Origin: Lotus japonicus | Taxonomy: Eukaryota; Streptophyta; Magnoliopsida; Fabales; Fabaceae | Direction of reading: 5' to 3' | Length of the DNA: 64,000 nt | Assembly: GCF_012489685.1 (NCBI RefSeq) | Contig: NC_080046.1 | Location: 36,915,176 to 36,979,175, forward strand | Part shown: piece by piece, positions 1 through 10,827 of the stretch | How the letters are laid out: each line of letters begins with the position of its first letter | How positions within the stretch are numbered: position 1 is the first letter of the stretch | Position numbers and translations under genes: made by a program | Notes under the pieces: generated by a model | Told to the model about the DNA's origin: nothing | Database searches by the model: none | Seen by the model: the letters and a program-made list of their open reading frames with translations, nothing else

Positions 1-87
1 TATAGATTACTTCGAGTAACCTTAGTAAGTATCGATAGCTTAGTTTCCGATAGATTCTGATAGTATTTCTGTGATTTTGTTTTAAAG

Positions 88-165
88 GAACTTTTGAGGA
101 ATTTCCTGAGGAACAACACTTTGAGTGCGAGGAAGCACTAGTTGATTATTCTGGAGAACCTACAG
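88..165 (+). other. 78-nt exon-like block in A1 5' LTR
   Basis: The block begins after TTTAAAG and ends CTACAG followed by GTGAGG, a good splice acceptor and donor context. It is open in the frame starting at its third base and would encode an acidic peptide (TFEEFPEEQ...). A block of the same length lies in every complete LTR lineage of this type in the window, although the sequences have diverged strongly. Confidence 0.55.
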
Positions 166-798
166 GTGAGGGCTTCTCACTGAATCTCTAGTTAATGCTT
201 AGGGTCGATATTTCGACATTGTTTACTGTTTATGCACTGAGATTGTGTGTGATTGAAAATGTTTTCTGAGGCTTCGGCTGACAATGTAGATGATTCATCT
301 ACTGAATGTTTTTGAAGATTGACTTACATGCTATGTGCTATGTGGGTAATCTAGGATGTGTGGTGCATGCTTTATATGCTAAGTGCTAAGTGTTAATGTT
401 GAGATTTCTTGATATATGACATGTTGTTGATTGTGATGATTTAAATATGCTTTACACTGGAAATCTGAGATTCTGAACGGTGAGAATAGCGGGCAGGTCA
501 TGCCGATTTTATTTTGAGAGTTTTGAGAAAGTTTGATAGGACGAACGAGGTTCGGGCCTTGTATAGGGTTTATGGATCGAGACATTCTCTGGAGTCATTT
601 GGGGATTCGAAGATCCCGAGAACTTATAGGAATTGCGATAAGACTAAAAAGGATATTATTTTGAAAAGAAAATTCATAAGACATTAAACAACCTCTAAAT
701 CTTTAAGTAAGGGTAATAATCTCGAAAGGAGGCTTTGGATGAAAATCATAGTTTTGGAAAACGAGAAGTGTCGTCAGATCCAAGTGTTGAGTATGTCG

Positions 799-954
799 TT
801 GTTGTGCTGTTGGAGCAGCGTTTGATGTCGGGCTGTTGGAGCAGCGTTTGTTGTTGTGCTGTGGGAGCAGCTATGTTGTTGGGCTATCCTGGGGATAAGT
901 CCGGGGAATTGATAGTTCCCGAGTATTTGATACTCTTGTGCTGTTGGAGCAGCT
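799..954 (+). repeat. Imperfect tandem repeat, GTTGGAGCAGCG core
   Basis: Several copies of a ~25-bp unit around TGTGCTGTTGGAGCAGC sit in the A1 LTR. The same core is seen at 51037-51110 in solo LTR A3. The ORFs running through it follow the repeat rather than a gene. Confidence 0.7.
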
Positions 955-1262
955 ATGTGTTGTTATGAAGTGCCAAGCAGAGTACTTCGGTATAGCAGGA
1001 AGTAACGATCAGCCATGCAGAGTTGGATCGGTCCTGACTATACCTGGCACAACAGGAGGTAACGATCATCCATGTAGAGTTGTATCGTGCCTGTTGATGT
1101 TCGGCATAGCAAGCAGAAATGGTCAGACCATGTAGAGTTTGTACCGTCTTGACTATAGCCAAAGGTGATAAGTGACGCCCGAGCAGAAATGGTTAAACAC
1201 GAGGCTAGTGTTACGACCGTCTCGAGGTGCCCAGCCTATAAGTGGCAATACCTTTGGTTTGT

Positions 1263-1421
1263 CCCGTCGCCAAGCAGAGTGACGTTGTGGTTTTGTCCCG
1301 TCGCCAAGCAGAGTGACGTTGTGGTTTTGTTCCGTCGCCAAGCAGAGTGACGTTGTGGTTTTGTTCCGTCGCCAAGCAGAGTGACGTTGTCGGTTTGTTC
1401 CGTCGCCAAGCAGAGTGACGT
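1263..1421 (+). repeat. 34-bp tandem repeat x5 in A1 5' LTR
   Basis: Units start at 1263, 1297, 1331, 1365 and 1399, each built on CGTCGCCAAGCAGAGTGACG. The same array is present in the 3' LTR. Neither of the family A solo LTRs has it, so it expanded on this branch only. Confidence 0.9.
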
Positions 1422-2324
1422 TATTCGGGTTTTATGCTGATCTGACTACATGATGAGTGTGTTTGATACTTGTAGTTCTACTTGATGCATGTTAACTGTG
1501 ATTTACAGTCGTTATATTCTTTGTGGAAGTATGCAACCCTAGGATGTTATCCCTAGTTATAAGCCTAAGTGGCTATTATCTCATTTATATTTATTGGTGC
1601 TATTATTTACATAATTCTTTGGAGTTGACCCTCGCGTCTTCTGTGTGTGCTTTGGCGAACAAACGCCCTTTGTCAGATGTCTTTGGCGGGCTGATCCATG
1701 ATGGTTCATCCTTCGGGAGGAACTAGGGTTGAGATGCAGAAACTGGAGCGTATCGCGGTAGTGAGAGGAGGACGGATGGTGTACTTAGACTAGGTCGTTC
1801 TGAATTCAGATTTGGGCGACGACCACGCTAGCATGTAGGTCTTAGTGCTGGTGTGAGCTCCTCGAGATGGGATTAGTGTAGGAGTAGAGTCTTAGCTCTG
1901 AACATCATTTGTTTCTTTTGGGACAGGGTAGTTTCCCACCTATAGCTTTCGTGTGGTTCTTTACGAGAATCACAGAGAGTTGGTTGGACTTAGGAGGTCT
2001 TGTTTCAGGCCGATGGGCCAGCTTATTCTCAGTTTTGAGGGATAGTGTTGCGGACACTTAACCTTTTCTTTTGGTTTGTACTTTTGCCTACGGGCGCTAC
2101 TCTTCTATTACCCGTCACTGGAGGTTCACTCGTGACGAGGTTGCTACTTACAGCGGGGGCTGTTATATATTTTGTATATTAGTTTTATTGCGTTTCGCAT
2201 TTGGGTTTTATCTATTTCAGTCTTGTCTTAGTTATTATCGAAAAAAAAAAATATTCACGTTTTTCCGCATTAAGTTTACTTTTGGTTACTAAAGTGACGC
2301 CACCGAAATCGGGGTGTTACATTG

Positions 2325-2336
2325 TGGTATCAGAGC
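2325..2336 (+). promoter_or_regulatory. Primer binding site (initiator tRNA-Met)
   Basis: TGGTATCAGAGC is complementary to the 3' end of plant initiator methionine tRNA. It starts three bases after the 5' LTR and marks where minus-strand DNA synthesis would begin. Confidence 0.93.
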
Positions 2337-2539
2337 ACGGTCGAGTCTTTCGGGAGTTGTTGGGGAATAGGTCTTCTGTGCTAGGTTGTGTGACTCTGCA
2401 AAGAGTGAAAAATTGATTGTCTGCAAGCGATTTTTTCGCTTAAAAAAATTGATTGAAGTTATTGCTTAATCATATTGTATAGTTATGGAAATGCTATCTT
2501 ATGATGAGTACTAACTGTTTGTCTACCTAAACAGAGAAC

Positions 2540-3739
2540 ATGGTGAACATGAATCAACTCGCTGGGGCAATGACTGCTGTGGCCCAGGCAATGACAAATC
2601 AAACAGTGGAGAACGCTCAGTGGCGTGCTGACAAGGCTGAACGTGAACGACATAAGCGTGAGAGGGAGTTAGCCCTAGACCAAAACAGGGGACTGAATGA
2701 TTTTAGAAGGCAGGATCCACCCAAGTTCTCTGGTGGTACTGACCCAGACAAAGCGGATCTCTGGATTCAGGAAATCGAGAAGATATTCGGCGTACTACAA
2801 ACTGCTGAGGGTGCCAAAGTGGGCATGGCGACTTATCTGCTACTCGGGGATGCCGAGTACTGGTGGAAGGGCACCAGAGGAATTATGGAAGACAATCACG
2901 AGGAGATTAGCTGGAACTCATTCCGGATCGCATTCTTGGAAAAGTACTTTCCAACAAGTGCTCGGGGTGAGCGGGAGTCACAATTTCTGACACTCCGTCA
3001 GGGAGGTATGTCAGTACCGGAATTTGCTTCGAAGCTGGAATCTTTGGCGAAGCATTTCCAATTCTTTCATGATCACGTGAACGAGCGCTATATGTGCAAG
3101 CGTTTTGTCAATGGACTGAGGGCGGATATTGAGGACTCAGTGAGGCCGCTGGGAATCATGCGATTCCAGTCGTTGGTTGAGAAAGCCACGGAGGTGGAGC
3201 TGATGAAAAATAGAAGGATGAATAGAGCAGGAATTGGGGGACCGATGAGGTCGAGCTCCCAAGACAACAAGGGAAAAGGAAAGTTACAGATGAAGAAGCC
3301 TTATCAGCGTCCTACGGGGGAAGGGTTTACCCCAGGACCGTTCAGGCCTACGATTGCTGCTGCGGGAGGAGCAGGAAGCCAAGCTGGGAGCCGTGAGATG
3401 ACATGTTTTAAATGCGGGGAGGTTGGGCACTACTCCACGAAATGCCCGAAGGGGAAGCCGAGGTGTTTCAAGTGTGATCTACCAGGACATCTGGCCAACA
3501 ACTGCAAGACACCCAAGGTTGAGCCATTTGTCAACACCATAAGGGGAAAGCGCCCTGCTGCTAGAGGAAGAGTTTATATCATGGATGGTGAAGGAGCTGA
3601 GGAGTTAACCAGAGGAGAGCGCAAGAACGACGGTAACCTTCTAACTATTCTTTCTCATTCTAGTATAATACGCTTCATTACTCTCGTAGAACGTGCAACA
3701 CACCTAACTTGCCCTTACTGTCGAGCTTTGACTTTATAG
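2540..3739 (+). CDS. gag: Ty3/gypsy Gag protein of element A1
   Basis: An intact 399-codon reading frame starting MVNMNQLAG, 200 bp after the primer binding site. Residues ~60-230 are a retrotransposon Gag (capsid-type) domain, with conserved tryptophans in DLWIQEIEKIF and EYWW and the PTSARGERE / EFASKLESL signatures. Two CX2CX4HX4C zinc knuckles follow at residues ~289-302 and ~309-322. Gag packages the RNA into virus-like particles. The last ~34 residues, after a conserved GERKNDG, look like read-through into non-coding sequence. No protease or RT follows, so particle maturation would need enzymes from another element. The minus-strand copy at 47174-48370 is a close homologue with the same start. 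Confidence 0.92.
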   Translation: MVNMNQLAGAMTAVAQAMTNQTVENAQWRADKAERERHKRERELALDQNRGLNDFRRQDPPKFSGGTDPDKADLWIQEIEKIFGVLQTAEGAKVGMATYLLLGDAEYWWKGTRGIMEDNHEEISWNSFRIAFLEKYFPTSARGERESQFLTLRQGGMSVPEFASKLESLAKHFQFFHDHVNERYMCKRFVNGLRADIEDSVRPLGIMRFQSLVEKATEVELMKNRRMNRAGIGGPMRSSSQDNKGKGKLQMKKPYQRPTGEGFTPGPFRPTIAAAGGAGSQAGSREMTCFKCGEVGHYSTKCPKGKPRCFKCDLPGHLANNCKTPKVEPFVNTIRGKRPAARGRVYIMDGEGAEELTRGERKNDGNLLTILSHSSIIRFITLVERATHLTCPYCRALTL

Positions 3740-5084
3740 TTATTACGCCTAATAATACTTTATTTGACCGTTGCTCGTGTTTAAACTATAGAAGTTACAC
3801 GAGGTTTAAGATAACACGTTAAGCCTAGAAAGTAGTCTTGTACCGATGCGTTTGACCAGAAGCTTGAAGCTAAAGAATGAATCACAGAGAGATTTCGTAT
3901 GGATAGTATACGTATGATGTCGAGAGTGTGTAGTTCCGTAGCGACATTATTGAGGATTTAATATCAAGATATTTGTGACTATTGGATGATAGGAACTCAT
4001 TGACTGTTCCAGTGGGTTTTTCTAAATTTCACCTTCGATGTGTTAGGCTTGATCAACTTAATATTGAGGGGGTGATATTCGGAATCAGATCTGGCTATGG
4101 ACTTTGATAGAAGGATTGGTAAGATTGACTTGAGTTGATCGAGGATTAGTCGAGCTGGGAGGAAAAAGTTCGCATTAAGTATAAGTTCTCTTGCGAAGGA
4201 GATATAGTTTGAAGAAATGGATATTCATTTAGGAAGCATTGAAGAATTAACGGACATTAGAGGTCCAAACTTGGGGAAGGTTCAGGTTTTAAGTCTATGA
4301 ACTGTTGTCTTAAGTTTCTAGGACTCGAAGTTGGTTAGAATTTGATAGAGAGATGAAGAAGTTTATCGACAAGATGGTAATCAAGTTGCAAGAAGGAAAG
4401 TGTTAGTATTAAGATGAATACTTGAAGTTATCAGAGTTGGACAAGCTACTCAGAGTCTAATGGTGAATGGAACTTTGTTATGGATTTCGGTGATGTATGC
4501 TAGAGTTAGCAAGTGAATTTTGATAAGTTGAAGGAGAATCCTATGATTAAGATTGACTTGGGGAGTTGGAAATCGTGTGTGAGTAAGGGATGTAGTGGTG
4601 ATAACAGTTACGATAGTAGTTAAACCTCAGAAGGTTGGAGGATCGGATGACGAAATGACTAGTTAAGTCCCTTGAGGTATAGTTATGATTTGATCTTCTA
4701 GAGGATAAATCTCGATTGATGCGAAGCGTTAGGGATTTCAGCAAGTGTAAACTGGTTGGAGTGAGGAAGGTTTTGAGGACAAAGACGACAATAATGGATT
4801 GTTGGATATCAAGAGGATGATTAGCTTATGAGGGGTTGATGAATTTATGATTAAGGAGAATGAGTCTTGTCATGCACAAGGTAGTAAGACTCAAGTTGAG
4901 CATTAAATCCGGAACATAGAGATGTACCGAGTTCCTAATCAGTATTTTGGACGAACAAGGGCAGAGGAGCAAGTGGTTAAGGTTGTGCGATTGCACGAAT
5001 GCCAACAAATATTATTTCCAACGGAGAACCGATTCCAGTGGTCGAACTGGACAACAGAGAGTTAGAGGACGATATGTTTTTTTT
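3740..5084 (+). other. Non-coding internal region of element A1
   Basis: About 1.3 kb between gag and the integrase-tail relic, with no long ORF and no recognisable protease, RT or RNase H. It is related to the minus-strand region 45330-47173 and to 56300-58300; shared segments include TTTGACCGTTGCTCGTGTTT and the stretch around 4010-4090. Its presence in three elements shows that the missing pol is ancestral to these copies rather than a local deletion. Confidence 0.75.
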
Positions 5085-5243
5085 GAGACGCCGTCGGTCA
5101 GCATTGGGACTAGAAGAGTGAAACAATCGAGGGGAAAGCAGAGTGCTTTAGTGCAAGTTATTTGGAACAAAGACACAGAAGGTGCTATATGGGAGTTAGA
5201 GGAAAAGACCAAGGGACAATATTCAGAATTTTTTTTTTACTAA
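5085..5243 (+). pseudogene. Relic of integrase C-terminus (chromodomain-like tail)
   Basis: The 52 codons beginning ETPSVSIG and containing ALVQVIWN and AIWELEEK match the end of the integrase fragment at 36419-36709, where the same segment reads ETPPISIG, VKVIWN and ATWELKEK. In chromoviruses this position holds the chromodomain-like end of integrase. All upstream catalytic domains are absent, so it cannot act as an integrase. It lies just before the polypurine tract, as expected for the 3' end of pol. Confidence 0.8.
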
Positions 5244-5274
5244 CCCTTAAGTTTCGAGGACGAAACTTTCTTTT

Positions 5275-5287
5275 TGGAGGGTAGTAA
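5275..5287 (+). promoter_or_regulatory. Polypurine tract of element A1
   Basis: A purine-rich GGAGGGTAGTAA lies immediately before the 3' LTR start (TGTAAGGCCC). The same string precedes the LTRs at 58501 and, on the minus strand, at 45215 and 36382. Confidence 0.8.
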
Positions 5288-6003
5288 TGTAAGGCCCAAG
5301 TTTTTCAGTTTATACCAAGTGAATAAATTCTTATTCACCAGTAGGTTTGATGCATGGCGAAGGGAAACCTGAACAAGAGTTTAGTAAATGAAATAAATGT
5401 ATGAAGGAGAAAGTTCAGGAAAAGTCTAAGGATTGTATCGAAGTCGATTTAAGTTATAGCACGATCGTTATACGCTTAAACCTAGGTCAGAAACCCTAGT
5501 ATATAGCTGATTTTCACTTTTAGGCACGACGGAAGTTAATTCCAAAAATCTTCAGAGAAATGTTAGAACTTCTCTTTTTCCATATATCACAATCGTTTCG
5601 AGGCGAAACTCTAGGATCTACGAACGTCCGATTCCAATCATCGGAAGTTTGCCGAAACCGAATCCCTGGTATTTCAAAACCCTAGAATTTCTCGACAATG
5701 AAGACTTTATCTATTCAGAGCTTCAAATGGATATTCTACACGCGTACACCCATTTCTCTTGATGATTTCAATCTTTCTTCAGAAGGAAGTTTTCCATTCC
5801 GACATTCGATGCAAAAAGCAACTTATCGGGTAAAATAGTTTTACACCGACTTTGCACCGACTTTGCATTAGTTGCCAAAAATACAAGGAGACATCTTCTT
5901 AGCTTAGGAATTCCTTTGCCAAAACCTATCTTAGAATTCATGGAGAATGATGCCGGAAAAATCAGATTCGCGAAACTTTCATTTTCCCACGAATTACCAT
6001 TTT

Positions 6004-6013
6004 CTATATATAG
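6004..6013 (+). promoter_or_regulatory. LTR TATA box (A1 3' LTR)
   Basis: CTATATATAG lies at the position homologous to TATA boxes in the other LTRs. The E2F-like TTTCCCGC seen ~15 bp upstream in A2, A3 and G reads TTTCCCAC here, as a CpG-to-CpA change would give. A conserved splice-donor-like GAG|GTATAG follows at 6151-6159. Confidence 0.6.
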
Positions 6014-6826
6014 CAAGCAAGTGAGAAGAAATCACAAAACTCCACCATTTCTTCCCAAGGAGGCCGCGAGTTTGCATAGGAGAGGAGGAGGAGAGATTTT
6101 CTTCATTTCTTGCTTGATCGTTGATTAATCAGTTGCTGCTTCAAGGTTTCGAGGTATAGTCGCTAATCCTTACCTCTGATCGCTTTTTCCATAGCTTTTC
6201 TGTAGAGTTTTCTGAGTGGATAGTTTATGGGTTTTTGCAAAACTATCCTGAATCTTTCATTTCTGATTCTAAACCTCTTCTATATGTGCCCAAGATCACT
6301 TCTGCCGGATTAGATTTTCCGTTATGTCGCCGGAATTCCGCCGGAATCGATTTTAGCCTAAAATACCCATTTTGGAGTTTTTGGAGTAAAGCTTCAACCT
6401 TTAGGCTGAAAACTATCGCCTTAGCTTAGTGCTAGTAGGATTAGTTGTCATAAACGTCGTTGGTGACGTCCCTGCAAAATTTTATTTTTGGGATTTCAGT
6501 TTTGAAAATCCTAAGTTAAAAATCATGACCAAAATACCCCTGCGACAGTTTTCGATCCGATAATTTTTCCGAGTTCAGAATACCCTTAGTTACGGCTTAT
6601 GAAAGCATAGGAACCAAGTTTGATCGAAGAAAAATCGAGCCCCATAATTAGCCAAAGTGGCCGAGCCCTATTAAGGGGGAGGAAGAAATTTCCTTTTTCC
6701 GAAAACTTGTCTTTCGCGCTAGATTATCGTACCTTAGAGTATAGATTACTTCGAGTAACCTTAGTAAGTATCGATAGCTTAGTTTCCGATAGATTCTGAT
6801 AGTATTTCTGTGATTTTGTTTTAAAG

Positions 6827-6904
6827 GAACTTTTGAGGAATTTCCTGAGGAACAACACTTTGAGTGCGAGGAAGCACTAGTTGATTATTCTGGAGAACCT
6901 ACAG
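6827..6904 (+). other. 78-nt exon-like block in A1 3' LTR
   Basis: Identical to 88-165. The candidate donor at 6154 and the acceptor at 6826 would define an intron of ~673 bp upstream of this block. Confidence 0.55.
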
Positions 6905-8001
6905 GTGAGGGCTTCTCACTGAATCTCTAGTTAATGCTTAGGGTCGATATTTCGACATTGTTTACTGTTTATGCACTGAGATTGTGTGTGATTGAAAATG
7001 TTTTCTGAGGCTTCGGCTGACAATGTAGATGATTCATCTACTGAATGTTTTTGAAGATTGACTTACATGCTATGTGCTATGTGGGTAATCTAGGATGTGT
7101 GGTGCATGCTTTATATGCTAAGTGCTAAGTGTTAATGTTGAGATTTCTTGATATATGACATGTTGTTGATTGTGATGATTTAAATATGCTTTACACTGGA
7201 AATCTGAGATTCTGAACGGTGAGAATAGCGGGCAGGTCATGCCGATTTTATTTTGAGAGTTTTGAGAAAGTTTGATAGGACGAACGAGGTTCGGGCCTTG
7301 TATAGGGTTTATGGATCGAGACATTCTCTGGAGTCATTTGGGGATTCGAAGATCCCGAGAACTTATAGGAATTGCGATAAGACTAAAAAGGATATTATTT
7401 TGAAAAGAAAATTCATAAGACATTAAACAACCTCTAAATCTTTAAGTAAGGGTAATAATCTCGAAAGGAGGCTTTGGATGAAAATCATAGTTTTGGAAAA
7501 CGAGAAGTGTCGTCAGATCCAAGTGTTGAGTATGTCGTTGTTGTGCTGTTGGAGCAGCGTTTGATGTCGGGCTGTTGGAGCAGCGTTTGTTGTTGTGCTG
7601 TGGGAGCAGCTATGTTGTTGGGCTATCCTGGGGATAAGTCCGGGGAATTGATAGTTCCCGAGTATTTGATACTCTTGTGCTGTTGGAGCAGCTATGTGTT
7701 GTTATGAAGTGCCAAGCAGAGTACTTCGGTATAGCAGGAAGTAACGATCAGCCATGCAGAGTTGGATCGGTCCTGACTATACCTGGCACAACAGGAGGTA
7801 ACGATCATCCATGTAGAGTTGTATCGTGCCTGTTGATGTTCGGCATAGCAAGCAGAAATGGTCAGACCATGTAGAGTTTGTACCGTCTTGACTATAGCCA
7901 AAGGTGATAAGTGACGCCCGAGCAGAAATGGTTAAACACGAGGCTAGTGTTACGACCGTCTCGAGGTGCCCAACCTATAAGTGGCAATACCTTTGGTTTG
8001 T

Positions 8002-8160
8002 CCCGTCGCCAAGCAGAGTGACGTTGTGGTTTTGTCCCGTCGCCAAGCAGAGTGACGTTGTGGTTTTGTTCCGTCGCCAAGCAGAGTGACGTTGTGGTTT
8101 TGTTCCGTCGCCAAGCAGAGTGACGTTGTCGGTTTGTTCCGTCGCCAAGCAGAGTGACGT
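8002..8160 (+). repeat. 34-bp tandem repeat x5 in A1 3' LTR
   Basis: Exact counterpart of 1263-1421, so the array predates this insertion. Confidence 0.9.
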
Positions 8161-9060
8161 TATTCGGGTTTTATGCTGATCTGACTACATGATGAGTGTG
8201 TTTGATACTTGTAGTTCTACTTGATGCATGTTAACTGTGATTTACAGTCGTTATATTCTTTGTGGAAGTATGCAACCCTAGGATGTTATCCCTAGTTATA
8301 AGCCTAAGTGGCTATTATCTCATTTATATTTATTGGTGCTATTATTTACATAATTCTTTGGAGTTGACCCTCGCGTCTTCTGTGTGTGCTTTGGCGAACA
8401 AACGCCCTTTGTCAGATGTCTTTGGCGGGCTGATCCATGATGGTTCATCCTTCGGGAGGAACTAGGGTTGAGATGCAGAAACTGGAGCGTATCGCGGTAG
8501 TGAGAGGAGGACGGATGGTGTACTTAGACTAGGTCGTTCTGAATTCAGATTTGGGCGACGACCACGCTAGCATGTAGGTCTTAGTGCTGGTGTGAGCTCC
8601 TCGAGATGGGATTAGTGTAGGAGTAGAGTCTTAGCTCTGAACATCATTTGTTTCTTTTGGGACAGGGTAGTTTCCCACCTATAGCATTCGTGTGGTTCTT
8701 TACGAGAATCACAGAGAGTTGGTTGGACTTAGGAGGTCTTGTTTCAGGCCGATGGGCCAGCTTATTCTCAGTTTTGAGGGATAGTGTTGCGGACACTTAA
8801 CCTTTTCTTTTGGTTTGTACTTTTGCCTACGGGCGCTACTCTTCTATTACCCGTCACTGGAGGTTCACTCGTGACGAGGTTGCTACTTACAGCGGGGGCT
8901 GTTATATATTTTGTATATTAGTTTTATTGCGTTTCGCATTTGGGTTTTATCTATTTCAGTCTTGTCTTAGTTATTATCGAAAAAAAAAAATATTCACGTT
9001 TTTCCGCATTAAGTTTACTTTTGGTTACTAAAGTGACGCCACCGAAATCGGGGTGTTACA

Positions 9061-9945
9061 GCATCTGCCACATGGGCGCTCAAGCGCCCCAGGGCAGCAG
9101 CGCTTGAGCGCCCCAGCTCGACTTTTTTGCCTATAAATAAGGCTTTAGGCCATTTTGTTCAGAACTTCTGATTTTTACTTAGATTTTTACCAAGTATTGA
9201 AGCTTAGGAAGTGCTTTTGGGGCTTGTGAGAGGCTTCCACCTTGTATTTTACAGGTTTTCTTTACAATTTTGTATGGATTCACTAGCCATGAGTGGCTAG
9301 TACTCTCTTTTGCTTTGGGTTCAATGTGAGTTCATGAATTTCTAGTCTTAATTCCTACCCCTATGCTCTTGTTCTTGAATCTACCTTATATTTCAATTCT
9401 TTTATGCATGATAAGCTTGGGTGCACCTTTGATTAAGGCTAAATTGCAATCATATTGGAAGATTGTTGTAATTTGGGGACTTGGATTGAAATTGACCTCT
9501 CTTTGCTTGCTTCTAGGAATAAAGTGAGGGATTGGTTTTGTTGGCCTGAAAATTGCATGCTTATAAACCTCATATGAATGACTAGGTACACAAGGAATTG
9601 GCTTAGCTTTTAGTATGGGAGAATTGCTCATGTGAGGAATCAATGGGTGAATATCTAGGCTATAACAATAAGGGAATGATTCAAGGTTTCAATTGCATAG
9701 GGTAGGTTGTCTAGGAAGGATTGGACGAACATTAACCCAGAGCATTTTCATCAATTGATATTTTCATTCTCTTTACCATTGCTAATTTTGCAAATTCTTG
9801 TTACAAACAAACAAATCCAAAATCTGAATTTTATTTGCTTTCAAGTTCACAAGCTTTGAGCTTAAACCACAATTCTCACTCACAGTCCCTGTGGATTCGA
9901 TATTAAAACCCGGAGATATCTGTGCACTTGCAGATTGAACCAACA
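9061..9945 (+). repeat. 3' portion of a D-type LTR
   Basis: It aligns with the right two thirds of the solo LTR at 23740-25061: a GCGC-rich palindromic stretch (9073-9115), CTATAAATAA (9131-9140), the CACTCACAGTCCCTGTGG stretch and a CCAACA end. Element A1 interrupts it on the left. On its right it abuts minus-strand copia integrase without a visible target duplication. Confidence 0.85.
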
Positions 9946-10827
9946 TATCCCATAGGTGTCAAAGATTTTCTCAAACTCCTCATTCTCAAACTCTCCACCA
10001 TGATCACTTCGCACATAGACAATCCTACTAGATTTCTGATTCTGCACTTGGGAAACAAAGGTAGCAAACACAGAATGCGACTCATTCTTGCGTCTTAAGA
10101 ATTTTAGCCATGTCTAGCGGCTGTAATCGTCAACAATGACCATCCCATATTTCTTGCCACCTATAGACTTAGTTTTCACTGGTCCAAATAGGTCAATATG
10201 CAGAAGTTCTAACGGCCTTGTGGTGGAAACAACATTCTTTGCCTTGAAAGAACCTTTTGTAAATTTGCCTTTCTGACATGCTTCACAAAGAGCATATGAA
10301 GAGTACTTCAGAGTGGGTAAGCCCCTGACAAGGTCAAGCTTACTTAGCTGATAGATCTTTCTCATACGAGCATGCCCTAACCGTCTATGCCATACCCACT
10401 GCTCTTCATTAACAGAAAGAAGGCACTTTACTTTCTGAGTTTCCAACTCAGATAGTTTGATCTTATAAATGTTGTTCCGCCTCTTGCTGTTAAACAGAAC
10501 AGAGCCATCAATCTGACTTACAGCTCCGCAAGACTTTTGATTGAAAATAATGTCATAACCCTTGTCAGCTAATTGACTTATAGACAACAAGTTATGCATT
10601 AAACCGTCCACTAATAAAACATTATCAATGCATGGACCCTTACCGATACCTATGGTCCCAGAACCAACAATCTTACCCTTCTCGTTGCCTCTAAAACCAA
10701 CTTCACCTCCAGGTCTAAGTTTCAGGTCTTGGAACATAAGCTTTTCTCCTGTCATGTGACGCGAGCATCCACTGTCCAGATACCATGATTGGAGTCTCAG
10801 TGGATCTATCAAGGATATCTGCAACAT
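9946..10827 (-). pseudogene. Copia protease/integrase, broken (5' half of pol)
   Basis: Read on the minus strand: aspartic protease motif DSGCSRHMTG, a GAG-pre-integrase zinc-finger region (WHRRLGHAR ... CEACQKGKF), and the integrase core with HIDLFGP and VRSDHGGEF, giving two of the acidic D,D,E residues plus the E of the ENEEF segment. An in-frame TAG at ~10114-10116 interrupts it. The protease is in another frame from gag, so there is a frameshift near 10800. It stops abruptly at FDTYGI where the D LTR begins. The missing rest of integrase is on the opposite strand at 20676. Family: Ty1/copia, SIRE/Maximus type. Confidence 0.88.

Larger units (their letters stand above)
1..2321 (+). repeat. 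5' LTR (partial) of gypsy element A1
   Basis: This is the right-hand 2321 bp of a long terminal repeat whose first ~1450 bp lie outside the window. It matches 6740-9060 at a constant offset of 6739 with no net indel, and by eye I found only two substitutions (near 1231/7970 and 1947/8686). It ends in GGGGTGTTACA, directly followed by a methionine-tRNA primer binding site, which fixes the boundary. The near identity of the two LTRs means a recent insertion. The region that carries an ORF in related LTRs is internally deleted here (about 1676-1740). Confidence 0.95.
5288..9060 (+). repeat. 3' LTR of gypsy element A1 (3773 bp)
   Basis: A complete LTR running TGTAAGGCCC ... GGGGTGTTACA with TGTAA/TTACA inverted ends. 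The TATA box is only ~720 bp in, which leaves roughly 3 kb downstream of transcription start. The element is inserted in a D-type LTR whose remaining part starts at 9061. The left target-site duplication is outside the window. Confidence 0.95.

Noticed and set aside
5012..5212. 66-codon minus-strand ORF
   Set aside because: Antisense of the integrase-tail relic.
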